This document shows, in pieces, positions 9,560 to 18,219 of a stretch of 64,000 nt of DNA (position 1 is its first letter; every line of letters starts with the position of its first letter). The notes beneath the pieces are model-generated. The model ran no database searches. It had not been told where the DNA came from and saw only the letters and a list, made by a program, of their open reading frames with translations. The DNA is from an uncultured Dehalococcoidia bacterium (GTDB lineage Bacteria > Chloroflexota > Dehalococcoidia > Lucifugimonadales > G958296245): positions 2,360,197-2,424,196 of the forward strand of contig OY282458.1 of the NCBI GenBank assembly GCA_958296245.1. Reading direction: 5' to 3'. The position numbers and the translations under genes are program-made.

Positions 9560-9924
9560 AACTCGAGCCCTCCCTCTCTCGCTGCGTCCGCCAAAGCCTT
9601 GACGCGTCCATGGTACTTGTAACCGCTGCGGTCGAAGACGACGCGGGTGATCCCCTTCTCTGCGGACCGCTTCGCAACGAGACCCCCGATCACACGTGAC
9701 ACGTCCACCTTGGCTTTGTTCTCTCTCTGCGACTTCACTTCCTGCTCCAGGGTGGATGCCGAAACCAACGTTACCCCTGCGGAGTCGTCGATCACCTGGG
9801 CATAGGTATGCCTGAGGCTACGGAAGACAGTAAGCCTGGGGCGCTCGGCGACCCCCTTTAGCCGGCGTCGTATTCTCCTATGCCGAGCGTACCTTCTGAT
9901 CCTGCTGGTTCCTTCTCTAGGCAT
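9556..9924 (-). CDS. rplR: Ribosomal protein L18
   Basis: 5S rRNA-binding protein of the central protuberance, 122 residues. The basic N-terminus [37 protein letters not shown] and the C-terminal [26 protein letters not shown] are typical. It starts 1 base after the rplF stop. Confidence 0.97.
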   Translation of the reverse strand: MPREGTSRIRRYARHRRIRRRLKGVAERPRLTVFRSLRHTYAQVIDDSAGVTLVSASTLEQEVKSQRENKAKVDVSRVIGGLVAKRSAEKGITRVVFDRSGYKYHGRVKALADAAREGGLEF

Positions 9925-9925
9925 C

Positions 9926-10471
9926 TTACTCGGCCCTGCGCGCGCTCTTGCCCGGCTTGAGCTTGACCTGCTCGCCGGCGTATCGGATCCCCTTGCCGGT
10001 ATAGACGTTCGGGGGGCGGACCGCCTTGATCTCGGCGGCCATCTGCCCGACAGCCTGCTTATCGTTGCCGCTGACGGTGATGCGGTTGTTGCCCTCCACC
10101 TCCAAGGTGATGCCGTCTATGGGCCGGATCTCGACCGGGTGGCTCAGCATTACGCTGAGCGTGATCGCTTCGCCGCTCTGCTGTACGCGGTACCCGACCC
10201 CCACGAGGTCCAGCCTCTTGGTGAACCCTTGGGTGACTCCGGTGACCATATTCGCAAGCAGGCTTCGGGTGAGTCCGTGGAGGGCTCTATGCTCCCGCTC
10301 GTCCGACGGACGGCTTACCACCAACGAGCCGTTGTCCTGGGAGATGACCATGTCGGCATGGAAGCGTTCCTTAAGGACGCCCCTGGGACCCCGCACCTCC
10401 ACTTCACCGCCGTCAATCGACACGTCTACCCCCTGGGACAGAGATATCGGCTGGGTGCCTATCCTCGACAT
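9926..10471 (-). CDS. rplF: Ribosomal protein L6
   Basis: Large-subunit protein near the factor-binding centre. I place the start at [17 protein letters not shown] (181 residues), the conserved beginning; an in-frame TTG start upstream would overlap rpsH. The two repeated L6 domains are visible, and the C-terminal [24 protein letters not shown] is the family signature. Confidence 0.96.
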   Translation of the reverse strand: MSRIGTQPISLSQGVDVSIDGGEVEVRGPRGVLKERFHADMVISQDNGSLVVSRPSDEREHRALHGLTRSLLANMVTGVTQGFTKRLDLVGVGYRVQQSGEAITLSVMLSHPVEIRPIDGITLEVEGNNRITVSGNDKQAVGQMAAEIKAVRPPNVYTGKGIRYAGEQVKLKPGKSARRAE

Positions 10472-10532
10472 CGGGATCTCCTGCGATTCGGTACGCGCGG
10501 GCCTGCCGACGCGCAAGTACCGGGCCGATGCG

Positions 10533-10931
10533 CTACCACACGTAACATAGCAACTCTCCTCCAACCCCCTGCCGCCACGCCTGCTTCCCCGTCATCACGC
10601 CCTTGGGCGTCGACAGCATGGCTACGCCGAGCCCGCCGTAGTACCTGGGTATCTCGCCCTTGCCGACGTACACCCGCAAGCCTGGCCGGCTGACGCGCTT
10701 CAGGCCTGCAATGGCGGATGCGCCGTCTTCCCGGTAGTTCAAGTATAGCTTGATCACACCCTGGGGCGAGCTGTCCTCGCGCACCTCGTAGTCTTCGACG
10801 AACCCCTCTTCCTTCAAGAGCTTCGCCAGGTCCCGCTTTGTCTTCGACGCAGGAATCGAGACCGAATCGTGCCGCACCATGACTGCGTTGCGGATGCGCG
10901 TGAGCATATCTGCTATCGGGTCTGTAATCAC
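10533..10931 (-). CDS. rpsH: Ribosomal protein S8
   Basis: Primary 16S rRNA-binding protein and, in some bacteria, repressor of the spc operon. It has 132 residues. [60 protein letters not shown] and the C-terminal GGELLCYVW are diagnostic. Confidence 0.98.
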   Translation of the reverse strand: MITDPIADMLTRIRNAVMVRHDSVSIPASKTKRDLAKLLKEEGFVEDYEVREDSSPQGVIKLYLNYREDGASAIAGLKRVSRPGLRVYVGKGEIPRYYGGLGVAMLSTPKGVMTGKQAWRQGVGGELLCYVW

Positions 10932-10968
10932 CGTCTCTCGTCTCCTGCCCCGGCCCTCATTGCGCCGG

Positions 10969-11154
10969 CTACCAACTCGCCTTCCGCACGCCGGGCAGGA
11001 AACCCTTCAGGGCCAGTTCCCTGAAGCATATCCTGCACAGGCCGAAGTGTCGTATGTATGCACGCGGCCTTCCGCACCGGTGGCAGCGGTTATACTCCCT
11101 GACCGGGTACCGCTGCGGCTTCTTCCAACGGGCGACCTTGGAGGCCTTTGCCAT
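10969..11154 (-). CDS. rpsN: Ribosomal protein S14, zinc type
   Basis: 61-residue short-form S14. The four zinc-ligand cysteines are visible (CHRC and CRIC), with [23 protein letters not shown] and the C-terminal [11 protein letters not shown]. This is the Gram-positive/Chloroflexota-type C+ S14. It lies between rplE and rpsH, its canonical position. Confidence 0.97.
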   Translation of the reverse strand: MAKASKVARWKKPQRYPVREYNRCHRCGRPRAYIRHFGLCRICFRELALKGFLPGVRKASW

Positions 11155-11170
11155 CGTTCTCCCCTTGCGC

Positions 11171-11938
11171 CTATGCTGCCGCCGACTCGATACGCGCGAA
11201 CGGCATCCCCATCAGCTCCAAGAGGCGCAGCCCTTCATGATCGGAGCGGGCCGTAGTCGTTATCACGACCTGAAGGCCTCTGAGCCGGTCGATGGCGTTG
11301 TAGTCGATCTCGGGAAAGACAACCTGCTCCCGAATCCCCAGGGAGTAGTTGCCGCGGCCGTCGAACGCCTCTCTCGATACTCCCTGGAAGTCGCGTATTC
11401 GAGACAAGGAGGAGCTGACGAGCCTGTCAAAGAACTCGTACATGCGCCGGCCGCGCAGCGTCACCATCAGCCCGACCGCCATCCCTTCCCTGATCTTGAA
11501 GCCGGCGATGGACTTCCGCGCACGCGTCACCACCGGCCGTTGCCCCGCGATCATCATCAGATCGTTGGTGGCGGCCTCGATCGCCCTGGAGTTCTCCAGG
11601 GCCTCGCCAAGCCCTATGTTGAGTACTATCTTTCCAAGGCGCGGCGCCGCCATCGAGCTGCTGTACGAGAACTCTTCCACCAGTGCCGGCTTGATCTCCT
11701 CTCGGAAGCGGACCAGCAACCGAGGCATGGGGGCCGGCTTGGGGGCTTCCTCGACCGTCTCCTTGGGAGCAGCGCTCTTACGCCTCCTGGAGCCGCCGGT
11801 CTTCGCAGTAGACTTGGCCGGCGTCCGGCGCGCGGCGCCTTTGGCGGCGCTGGTAGACCGACCCCGCTTTGCCGAGCTCTTCGTGGGAGCATCCCCTTCA
11901 GGGGTCGGCTGGTCTTGTTTCTCTTGTTCCGTCGTCAC
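11171..11938 (-). CDS. rplE: Ribosomal protein L5 with basic N-terminal extension
   Basis: 5S rRNA-binding protein that contacts P-site tRNA. The conserved L5 body starts at about residue 71 ([20 protein letters not shown]) and is of normal length (~185 residues), with [32 protein letters not shown] and [14 protein letters not shown]. Ahead of it is a ~70-residue low-complexity segment rich in Lys, Arg, Ala, Ser and Thr (positions 11729-11938). The GTG start forms a GTGA overlap with the rplX stop, which favours translation of the extension. The internal Met at 11728 lacks a clear Shine-Dalgarno but remains an alternative start. Confidence 0.95.
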   Translation of the reverse strand: MTTEQEKQDQPTPEGDAPTKSSAKRGRSTSAAKGAARRTPAKSTAKTGGSRRRKSAAPKETVEEAPKPAPMPRLLVRFREEIKPALVEEFSYSSSMAAPRLGKIVLNIGLGEALENSRAIEAATNDLMMIAGQRPVVTRARKSIAGFKIREGMAVGLMVTLRGRRMYEFFDRLVSSSLSRIRDFQGVSREAFDGRGNYSLGIREQVVFPEIDYNAIDRLRGLQVVITTTARSDHEGLRLLELMGMPFARIESAAA

Positions 11939-12246
11939 TCAATCACTTCCTTACAGCTATTGCAGACTCTGGCCTTCGTGCCGTCGGCCAAGACGCGCCG
12001 GTCGATGCGGGCGGGCTTGGTGCAGTGGGTGCAGACTAAGACCAAGTTCGCCGCAGGCACGGGCATCTCCTTCTGGATGATCCCGGCCTGGCGCAACGTG
12101 CTCGTGGGCTTAGTGTGACGCATGACGACGTTCACGCCCTCCACGAGTACCTTGCCCTCCTTGGGGAAGGTCTGGGTGACGCGGCCATGCTTGCCCCGGT
12201 CGCGGCCCTTCGTTACAAGTACGTTGTCATCTCGTCGGAGCTTCAC
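11935..12246 (-). CDS. rplX: Ribosomal protein L24
   Basis: Assembly initiator of the large subunit, 103 residues. The N-terminal KOW motif (DNVLVTKGRDRGKHGRVTQ) and VEGVNVVMRHTKPT are visible. The C-terminus has two CxxC pairs (CTHC and CNSC), a zinc-binding form. It abuts the rplN stop and overlaps rplE by 4 bases. Confidence 0.97.
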   Translation of the reverse strand: MKLRRDDNVLVTKGRDRGKHGRVTQTFPKEGKVLVEGVNVVMRHTKPTSTLRQAGIIQKEMPVPAANLVLVCTHCTKPARIDRRVLADGTKARVCNSCKEVIE

Positions 12247-12615
12247 CTATAACACCTCTGGCGCCAGCGACACGATCCTCATGAACTCCTGGTCGCGCAA
12301 CTCCCCCGCTACCGGCCCGAATATCCGAGTGCCCCTGGGCATCCGATCTTCGTTGATCAGCACCGCGGCGTTATCGTCGAACCTGATGTGGGAACCATCC
12401 GGCCGTCTCCTCGGCTTCACCGTCCTCACGACCACGGCCCGGACGACCTCGCCCTCCCGCGTCGTCGATCCTGGAGCCGCCTCTTTGACCGAGGCCACGA
12501 TGACGTCGCCGACGCCGGCGTACTTCCGGCCACTGCCGCCCGGGACCCCGATGCAGCTAATCACCTTGGCGCCGGAGTTATCGGCGACCTTGAGACGAGT
12601 GTATTGCTGGATCAT
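12247..12615 (-). CDS. rplN: Ribosomal protein L14
   Basis: Large-subunit protein at the interface with 16S rRNA, 122 residues. [45 protein letters not shown] and the C-terminal [13 protein letters not shown] are family signatures. The ATG overlaps the rpsQ stop by 4 bases, coupling it to the long acidic tail of S17. Confidence 0.98.
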   Translation of the reverse strand: MIQQYTRLKVADNSGAKVISCIGVPGGSGRKYAGVGDVIVASVKEAAPGSTTREGEVVRAVVVRTVKPRRRPDGSHIRFDDNAAVLINEDRMPRGTRIFGPVAGELRDQEFMRIVSLAPEVL

Positions 12616-13472
12616 GTTTCGCGCTGCCCTCTTGAGTCCATACCGGCCCCGTCCGCAACCACATCCGTTCGCCCCGACCCTGACTCAGTTGTGGGCGCGT
12701 CCTCACTCACTCCTGCCTCTTCCGAACCCGGAGAACCTTCGGCATCTGCGGGGGGCTGCTCCTCTTGGCCCTTTGTGTCCTCACCTTCGCCGGAAGCCTC
12801 CTCCGCCTCTTCTGCTCGCGGCTCGATAGCCTCTCCCCCCTGCCCGGCTTCGACACCAGGGGCCTGTTCCTCCGAGCCTTCCCCGCCAGCTTCGGCCCCC
12901 TCGGCTTCTCCAATCTCATCGGCCTCCGCCAAGACCGGAGCGCCTTCCTGTTCCTCGCCCGCTCCCGTCCCTTCGGCCTCGGCCTCTTCCCCGACGGATT
13001 CAGCTATGGGGCGCTGTTCGTCCTGCCCATCCGCCTCCGGCTCCTCTACGTCTACGCCGGGGCCTTCAACGGCCTCGGGATGCTCCACCCCAACCACCGC
13101 CTGGGCTGCTTCGCCGGCAACAGCAACGGCCACGTCCGCAGAGGGGGGCTGTTGTGTCTGCCCTTCCGCGTCTGTGTCCGGGGTTTCCACGGCGATGTCC
13201 TCAGGCTGTAGCTCTGCGAATTCTTCCCTGGACAGTATCTCGACCACCCGCCATCTCTTGGACCGGGATAGGGGCCTGGACTCTATCATCCGTATCGTGT
13301 CGCCCACCCGGCAGGCGTTGTCCTCATCGTGGGCTTTGAAGCGAGTCCGGCGCCTGATGGACTTCCCGTACAGCAGATGGACCTGCCGCCATTCGACCTG
13401 CACGACCACTGTCTTGTCCATGGCGTCACTTACGACCCTGCCGACCCGCACCTTGCGTCGTTCGTAGCTCAT
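12612..13472 (-). CDS. rpsQ: Ribosomal protein S17 with ~195-residue acidic C-terminal tail
   Basis: Residues 1-91 are a normal bacterial S17 ([58 protein letters not shown]), a primary 16S rRNA-binding protein. Residues 92-286 (positions 12615-13199) form a low-complexity tail in which roughly one residue in three is Glu or Asp, with Ala, Gly and Pro filling most of the rest and only six Lys/Arg. Usual S17 length is 80-110 residues. The reading frame stays open across the tail and ends in a 4-base overlap with rplN; the start overlaps rpmC by 4 bases. The tail is therefore very likely translated. Confidence 0.95.
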   Translation of the reverse strand: MSYERRKVRVGRVVSDAMDKTVVVQVEWRQVHLLYGKSIRRRTRFKAHDEDNACRVGDTIRMIESRPLSRSKRWRVVEILSREEFAELQPEDIAVETPDTDAEGQTQQPPSADVAVAVAGEAAQAVVGVEHPEAVEGPGVDVEEPEADGQDEQRPIAESVGEEAEAEGTGAGEEQEGAPVLAEADEIGEAEGAEAGGEGSEEQAPGVEAGQGGEAIEPRAEEAEEASGEGEDTKGQEEQPPADAEGSPGSEEAGVSEDAPTTESGSGRTDVVADGAGMDSRGQRET

Positions 13473-13672
13473 TCTGCCGTCCTGGCGAGATCTCGCTGAT
13501 GCATCACCGTCATGACGCGGGCGATGCGCTTACGTACTCGCCTGATCTGGTTTACGTTCGGGAGCTGCATGGTGGACACACGGAATCGCAGATTCATCAA
13601 CTCCATGCGGCTGTCATTCAGCTCTTCGGACAACTCGTCGTCCGTCAATGCTCTCAGGTCGTCTATCTCCAT
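13469..13672 (-). CDS. rpmC: Ribosomal protein L29
   Basis: 67-residue exit-tunnel protein. [40 protein letters not shown] and [16 protein letters not shown] are typical. It follows rplP by 22 bases. Confidence 0.97.
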   Translation of the reverse strand: MEIDDLRALTDDELSEELNDSRMELMNLRFRVSTMQLPNVNQIRRVRKRIARVMTVMHQRDLARTAE

Positions 13673-13694
13673 TGCAGTTAACCCCTGGGGGCGT

Positions 13695-14108
13695 TTATAT
13701 CTCGTGCTTGACCACTACCTTGGTGGCGACCGGAAGCTTGGCGGAGGCCAACTTGAGCGCGGTCATCGCGTCGTCTTCCGGCACGCCCGCCACCTCGAAG
13801 ATTATCCGTCCGGGCTTGACCACCGCGACCCAATGGTCGACGGCCCCTTTCCCGGAGCCCATCCTCGTCTCCGCCGCCCTCGCGGTCACCGACTTGTCGG
13901 GGAATATCCGGATCCACAGACGGCCCCCGCTTCGGGCGTAACGGGTTATGACCCGGCGCGCCGCCTCGATCTGGCGCGACGTTATCCACGCCGGCTCCAC
14001 AGCCTTGAGACCGTATTCGCCGAAGTTGATCGTGCTGCCTGCAACGGAAATGCCCTTGCGGCGGCCTCGATGCTTATTCCTGTACTTGATTCTCCGAGGT
14101 TGCAGCAT
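13695..14108 (-). CDS. rplP: Ribosomal protein L16
   Basis: Large-subunit protein close to the A-site tRNA elbow, 137 residues. [45 protein letters not shown] and [20 protein letters not shown] are diagnostic. It starts 4 bases after the rpsC stop. Confidence 0.98.
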   Translation of the reverse strand: MLQPRRIKYRNKHRGRRKGISVAGSTINFGEYGLKAVEPAWITSRQIEAARRVITRYARSGGRLWIRIFPDKSVTARAAETRMGSGKGAVDHWVAVVKPGRIIFEVAGVPEDDAMTALKLASAKLPVATKVVVKHEI

Positions 14109-14112
14109 CGGC

Positions 14113-14811
14113 CTACGTCTCTTCGCCTGGGCTGACGGTCACCTCAATGGGGCTCATCAATTCCTCTTCCTGCTTGCGCTCGGGCAGGATCTCTCCCTTG
14201 AATATCCAGGTCTTGACGCCGATGCGTCCGAAATCCGTTGCGGCTTCCGCGATGCTGAAGTCGATGTTCGCCCTCAGTGTGTGCAGGGGAACCCTACCCG
14301 CCATCGCCTTCTCTCTTCTCGCAATGTCCGCCCCTCCCAGCCGCCCGGCGCAGATGATCTTGATGCCCTGGGCCCCCGCCTGCATCGTGCGTGTCAGCGC
14401 CAGCCGGATAGCGCGGCGGTACGCTATTCGGCGCTCCAACTGGTCGGCTATGTTCCGGGCCACGAGGTAGGCGTCCAACTCCGGCTGGCGTATCTCCTGC
14501 ACGTTCAGCCTGACACGCCCCCTGATCTGCTTCTCGATCTCTTTTCGGATCTCCTCGACCTTCTGACCTCCCCGCCCGATCACTATGCCGGGGCGGGCGG
14601 TCTGTATGGTGAGGACAACATCGCTGGATCCCCGCTCTATGTCGACGCGGGATATACCCGCATCCTCGTAGGCGTCGTCCAACACCTTGCGAATAGTCAG
14701 GTCCTCATCCACTAACTCGCGGTACTCACGCGGCTTGCCCGCAAACCATCTGGCCTGCCACTCGGCGGTGATCCCAAGACGGAAACCTATTGGGTGGGTC
14801 TTGTTTCCCAA
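14113..14811 (-). CDS. rpsC: Ribosomal protein S3
   Basis: mRNA entry-tunnel protein with helicase activity in the family, 232 residues. The N-terminal [14 protein letters not shown], the KH domain with [21 protein letters not shown] and the C-terminal [17 protein letters not shown] are present. It starts 1 base after the rplV stop. Confidence 0.98.
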   Translation of the reverse strand: MGNKTHPIGFRLGITAEWQARWFAGKPREYRELVDEDLTIRKVLDDAYEDAGISRVDIERGSSDVVLTIQTARPGIVIGRGGQKVEEIRKEIEKQIRGRVRLNVQEIRQPELDAYLVARNIADQLERRIAYRRAIRLALTRTMQAGAQGIKIICAGRLGGADIARREKAMAGRVPLHTLRANIDFSIAEAATDFGRIGVKTWIFKGEILPERKQEEELMSPIEVTVSPGEET

Positions 14812-14812
14812 G

Positions 14813-15151
14813 CTATGCGACCTCCTCGTCGACCACCACAGTTATGTGGCTGCTTCTTCTCCTGACGCGGCCGACGCGGCCACTGGCCCTGGGCCTAAAC
14901 CGCTTCAGGCGGGTCCCCTCGTTGGCGTATATCTCCGTTATGCGAAGGCTGGTCGGGCGGGCGAGCATCACGTCTTCAGCGTTCGCCATCGCCGACTTGA
15001 GCACCTTGGCGACCTGCCCAGCGGCTGGGGACGGAAGAAAATCAAGCAGTTCAAGGGCCTCGGCTGCGTCCTTACCCCGCACCATGTCGACGATGGGCTT
15101 GAGCCGCTTGACGGATATCCCGGTATCGGTAGTGGTCGCAGTGGCCGGCAT
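14813..15151 (-). CDS. rplV: Ribosomal protein L22
   Basis: Exit-tunnel protein, 112 residues. ISVKRLKPIVDMVRGKDAAEALELLDF, VLKSAMANAEDVMLARPTSLRITEIYA and the C-terminal beta-hairpin with KRFRPRASGRVGRVRRRSSHITVVV match the family. Confidence 0.98.
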   Translation of the reverse strand: MPATATTTDTGISVKRLKPIVDMVRGKDAAEALELLDFLPSPAAGQVAKVLKSAMANAEDVMLARPTSLRITEIYANEGTRLKRFRPRASGRVGRVRRRSSHITVVVDEEVA

Positions 15152-15155
15152 CTCG

Positions 15156-15440
15156 CTAACCTATCGCCGTCGTTCGCTCGGACTTGGAGGAATGGCCCCT
15201 GAACGTCCGCGTCGGGGCGAACTCGCCCAGGCGGTGCCCGACCATATTCTCGGTAATGTAGATGGGGACGTGCCGGCGTCCGTCGTGGACGGCTATGGTG
15301 AGGCCCAACATGTCGGGCATTACCATAGAGGCCCTGGACCAGGTGCGGATAACGGCCTTGCTGCTGCTCCGGCGGGCCGCGTCAACTTTCTTGGCCAGCT
15401 TGGCATCCACGTATGGCCCCTTCTTGACGGATCTGGACAT
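15156..15440 (-). CDS. rpsS: Ribosomal protein S19
   Basis: Small-subunit head protein, 94 residues. [44 protein letters not shown] and [19 protein letters not shown] are family signatures. It lies 4 bases upstream of rplV in the reading direction. Confidence 0.98.
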   Translation of the reverse strand: MSRSVKKGPYVDAKLAKKVDAARRSSSKAVIRTWSRASMVMPDMLGLTIAVHDGRRHVPIYITENMVGHRLGEFAPTRTFRGHSSKSERTTAIG

Positions 15441-15452
15441 AGAGCCGCTCCT

Positions 15453-16280
15453 CTACTTACGCCTGCGGCTTAGGATAAGCCGGTCGGTCTTCTTATTGCG
15501 CCGCGTCCTATAACCGAGGGCAGGCTTGCCCCACGGCGTCTTTGGGCCCGGCATCCCTATGGGAGAGCGGCCTTCCCCGCCGCCGTGCGGGTGGTCTGCG
15601 GGGGACATCACGACCCCCCGGACCTCGGGCCTGCGGCCCATGTTCCGCTTTCGCCCGGCCTTGCCCAGCTTGACGTTCTTATGGTCCACGGCGCTGGCCT
15701 GGCCTATCGTCGCCATGCACTCGCTGATGACCCGCCGCACCTCTGATGACGGCAGCCGGAGGAGGGTATGCTTACCTTCCTTCGCCAGCACCTGCGCCGC
15801 CGTACCGGCGCTTCTTACGATCTGAGCCCCTCGGCCCACCGAGAGCTCGACGTTGTGGACCATGGTCCCCGTGGGGATAGCCCGCAGGGGAAGCGCGTTG
15901 CCCGGCCTGATGGGGGCCTGCTCCCCCGCCTCCACGACGTCGCCGACCCCAAGACCGTTCGGCGCTACGATGTAACGCCAATCGCCGTCACGGAACTTGA
16001 TGAGAGCGATCCGGGCGGACCGGTTCGGGTCGTACTCGATGGAAACGACCTCGCCCGGCACGCCTGCGTTGTCACGCTTGAAGTCTATCTTGCGGAACCG
16101 CCGCTTATGACCTCCCCCGCGGTGCCGAACGGTTATCCTTCCGTTCGAGTTCCGACCGGCGCGGTTCTTGCGCGGTTCGAGCAGCGACTTCTTGGGCCGC
16201 CTCGTCGTGATGTCATCCGACGTCTGGAGCACCGCCCCGCGTCGTCCTGGTGTAGTGGGATTCACTGCTTTCAATGGCAT
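15453..16280 (-). CDS. rplB: Ribosomal protein L2
   Basis: Central large-subunit protein needed for subunit association and peptidyl transfer. It has 275 residues. [21 protein letters not shown] at the N-terminus and [21 protein letters not shown] near residue 225, with the conserved catalytic-centre His, are diagnostic. It overlaps the rplW stop by 1 base. Confidence 0.98.
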   Translation of the reverse strand: MPLKAVNPTTPGRRGAVLQTSDDITTRRPKKSLLEPRKNRAGRNSNGRITVRHRGGGHKRRFRKIDFKRDNAGVPGEVVSIEYDPNRSARIALIKFRDGDWRYIVAPNGLGVGDVVEAGEQAPIRPGNALPLRAIPTGTMVHNVELSVGRGAQIVRSAGTAAQVLAKEGKHTLLRLPSSEVRRVISECMATIGQASAVDHKNVKLGKAGRKRNMGRRPEVRGVVMSPADHPHGGGEGRSPIGMPGPKTPWGKPALGYRTRRNKKTDRLILSRRRK

Positions 16281-16564
16281 CAGACGCCCTCGAATAACGT
16301 TATTGTGCTGCCGGGAGCCAGGGTCACGATCGCCTTCTTCCAGTCCCTCTTCTTCGACACGCGCGGGCCCAACCGCTTCCTCTTGCCCTGAACGTTCATC
16401 GTATTGACGCTGACGACGCTGACGTCGAAGGCTTCCTCGACGGCGCGCTTGACCTGGTGCTTGGTGGTGTTCCGTCCCACCTCGAACACGTACCTGCCTT
16501 GCTCCTGCATGTAGGTGCTCTTCTCGGTGATTATGGGTCTCCTCAGAATGTCGAAGCTATTCAT
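16280..16564 (-). CDS. rplW: Ribosomal protein L23
   Basis: Exit-site protein that docks trigger factor and SRP, 94 residues. [25 protein letters not shown] and [24 protein letters not shown] are typical. It overlaps the rplD stop by 8 bases. Confidence 0.97.
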   Translation of the reverse strand: MNSFDILRRPIITEKSTYMQEQGRYVFEVGRNTTKHQVKRAVEEAFDVSVVSVNTMNVQGKRKRLGPRVSKKRDWKKAIVTLAPGSTITLFEGV

Positions 16565-17240
16565 CGGAGCTTCCGTCTCGGGACGGGGCCGCCCCTTGCC
16601 GCCTTCGCCTCACCATCGGGCGCCCCCATAGCTCCTCAGCCTTGCGCAGGGCCTCCTGGGTCATCACCACCTTCCGATGCTTCAGGAGGTCCGCCGTGTT
16701 CAGAAGAGAGGCGGGCAGCATCCTAAGCTCCGGTATGTTGCGCGCGGCCCTGAAGACGCCGTCTCCGGCCCCGTCCGCCACCAACAATGACGCCGGCCCA
16801 GCGCCCAGGGCTTCCAGGACGCCGACCATCTCTTTCGTCCGCGTCTGTTCCAAGTTCAGACTTTCGAGCACCACCAACTCGCCCTCGCGGACCTTGTCCG
16901 ACAGTACCGTAACCAAGGACAGCCGCCTCATCCTCTTTGGGGTGCGTTGGCGATAGCTGCGCGGCTGCGGCCCGAACGCCGCCCCTCCGCCGCGCCATTG
17001 AGAGGCTCGTATCGTACCGGCCCGCGACGCCCCCGTGTGCTTCTGCGGCCTTGGCTTTCTTCCGCCCCCGGAGACGCCGCTCCGCGACTTGACCGAAACG
17101 GTGCCCTGACGGGCGTTGGCCAACTGGCCCACGAGCACTTGGTGGACCACCGCCGGGTTAGGCGGGGCGTCGAAAACGTCGTCCCTGACTTGGACGCTCC
17201 CGACGACCTTGCCCTTCGTATTTCTGAGAGCGATCTTCAT
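16557..17240 (-). CDS. rplD: Ribosomal protein L4
   Basis: Exit-tunnel protein and, in enterobacteria, S10-operon repressor. It has 227 residues. VSGGGRKPRPQKHTGASRAGTIR and GPQPRSYRQRTPKRMRRL mark the tunnel loop. The C-terminal VVMTQEALRKAEELWG is followed by a short basic extension. It lies 4 bases after rplC. Confidence 0.97.
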   Translation of the reverse strand: MKIALRNTKGKVVGSVQVRDDVFDAPPNPAVVHQVLVGQLANARQGTVSVKSRSGVSGGGRKPRPQKHTGASRAGTIRASQWRGGGAAFGPQPRSYRQRTPKRMRRLSLVTVLSDKVREGELVVLESLNLEQTRTKEMVGVLEALGAGPASLLVADGAGDGVFRAARNIPELRMLPASLLNTADLLKHRKVVMTQEALRKAEELWGRPMVRRRRQGAAPSRDGSSDE

Positions 17241-17244
17241 AGCC

Positions 17245-17865
17245 TCAGCCGGCCTTTTGGATCACGACTAGAGAGTTCCGCGCACCCGGAAGCGCCCCCT
17301 TGATGAGCAGGAGATTCCTCGCCCTGTCCGCGCGCACGACCTCGAGGTTGCGGACGGTGACGCGGGCGTTGCCCATGTGGCCCGCCATCTTGAGACCCTT
17401 CAGCACGCGGCCCGGGGTGCTCCCGGCGCCGATGGAGCCCGGCGCGCGGTGCCTGTCCGACTGTCCGTGAGTCTTTGGCCCCCCGTGGAATCCATGCCTC
17501 TTGACACCTCCGGCAAAGCCGCGGCCCTTCGATAGTCCGGCCACACTGACCACGTCTCCCTCGGCGAACAGATCGACATCTACCGTCTGCCCCACGTCGA
17601 CTCCCGACACGTCATCCACCCCAACCTCACGCAGAAAACGCAATTGCCTGCCCGAGGGTTTCAGATGACCGCCGCTCGGCTTATTGACCTTCCTGACGTC
17701 TGCGTATCCGATCTGCACAGCTTCGTATCCGTCCCTCTCAGGCGTCTTGATCTGCGTGACGATGCACGGCCCGGCCTGTACGACGGTCACGCATACGGCC
17801 TCGCCGCTCTCGCGGAAGACCTGCGTCGTCCCCACTTTCTTGCCTATCAGACCTCGAATAGACAA
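17245..17865 (-). CDS. rplC: Ribosomal protein L3
   Basis: Large-subunit assembly protein next to the peptidyl-transferase centre, 206 residues. [55 protein letters not shown] and [16 protein letters not shown] are diagnostic. It lies 13 bases after rpsJ. Confidence 0.98.
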   Translation of the reverse strand: MSIRGLIGKKVGTTQVFRESGEAVCVTVVQAGPCIVTQIKTPERDGYEAVQIGYADVRKVNKPSGGHLKPSGRQLRFLREVGVDDVSGVDVGQTVDVDLFAEGDVVSVAGLSKGRGFAGGVKRHGFHGGPKTHGQSDRHRAPGSIGAGSTPGRVLKGLKMAGHMGNARVTVRNLEVVRADRARNLLLIKGALPGARNSLVVIQKAG

Positions 17866-17878
17866 TCAACTCTCCCGA

Positions 17879-18202
17879 TCAGAGCTTCATCGAGATGAAA
17901 ACCCCGGCGGGTACGTTCAGCCGGGTCAGCGAGTCGATGGTCTTAGACGTCGGCTCCAGAATGTCGATCAGCCGGTTATGGGTCCTTATCTCGAAATGTT
18001 CGCGCGAGTCTTTATGGACGTGCCCCGAACGTATCACGCAGAACCTCTTTATGCTGGTGGGTAGGGGCACCGGGCCCGCTACCTGGGCCCCCGTCCGTTC
18101 GGCGGCTTCCACGATCTGACCCGACCACAGGTCCAAGACGCGGTGATCGAACGCCCTGAGTATGATCCTGATCTTGTGTCCCGTTGCGCTGGCGGTGACC
18201 AT
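17879..18202 (-). CDS. rpsJ: Ribosomal protein S10
   Basis: Small-subunit protein and NusE transcription-antitermination factor. The predicted 107-residue product contains [58 protein letters not shown] and [19 protein letters not shown]. The first eight residues (MVTASATG) precede the usual start of conservation. tuf, which often lies between fusA and rpsJ, is absent; the gap to fusA is 17 bases. Confidence 0.97.
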   Translation of the reverse strand: MVTASATGHKIRIILRAFDHRVLDLWSGQIVEAAERTGAQVAGPVPLPTSIKRFCVIRSGHVHKDSREHFEIRTHNRLIDILEPTSKTIDSLTRLNVPAGVFISMKL

Positions 18203-18219
18203 ATGATTACCCGCGTTAT

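Noticed and set aside
12388-13467. 359-codon Ser/Pro-rich plus-strand frame opposite rplN and rpsQ
   Set aside because: Its composition is the antisense reflection of the Glu/Gly/Ala-rich S17 tail; the S17 frame has overlap coupling and a conserved N-terminus.
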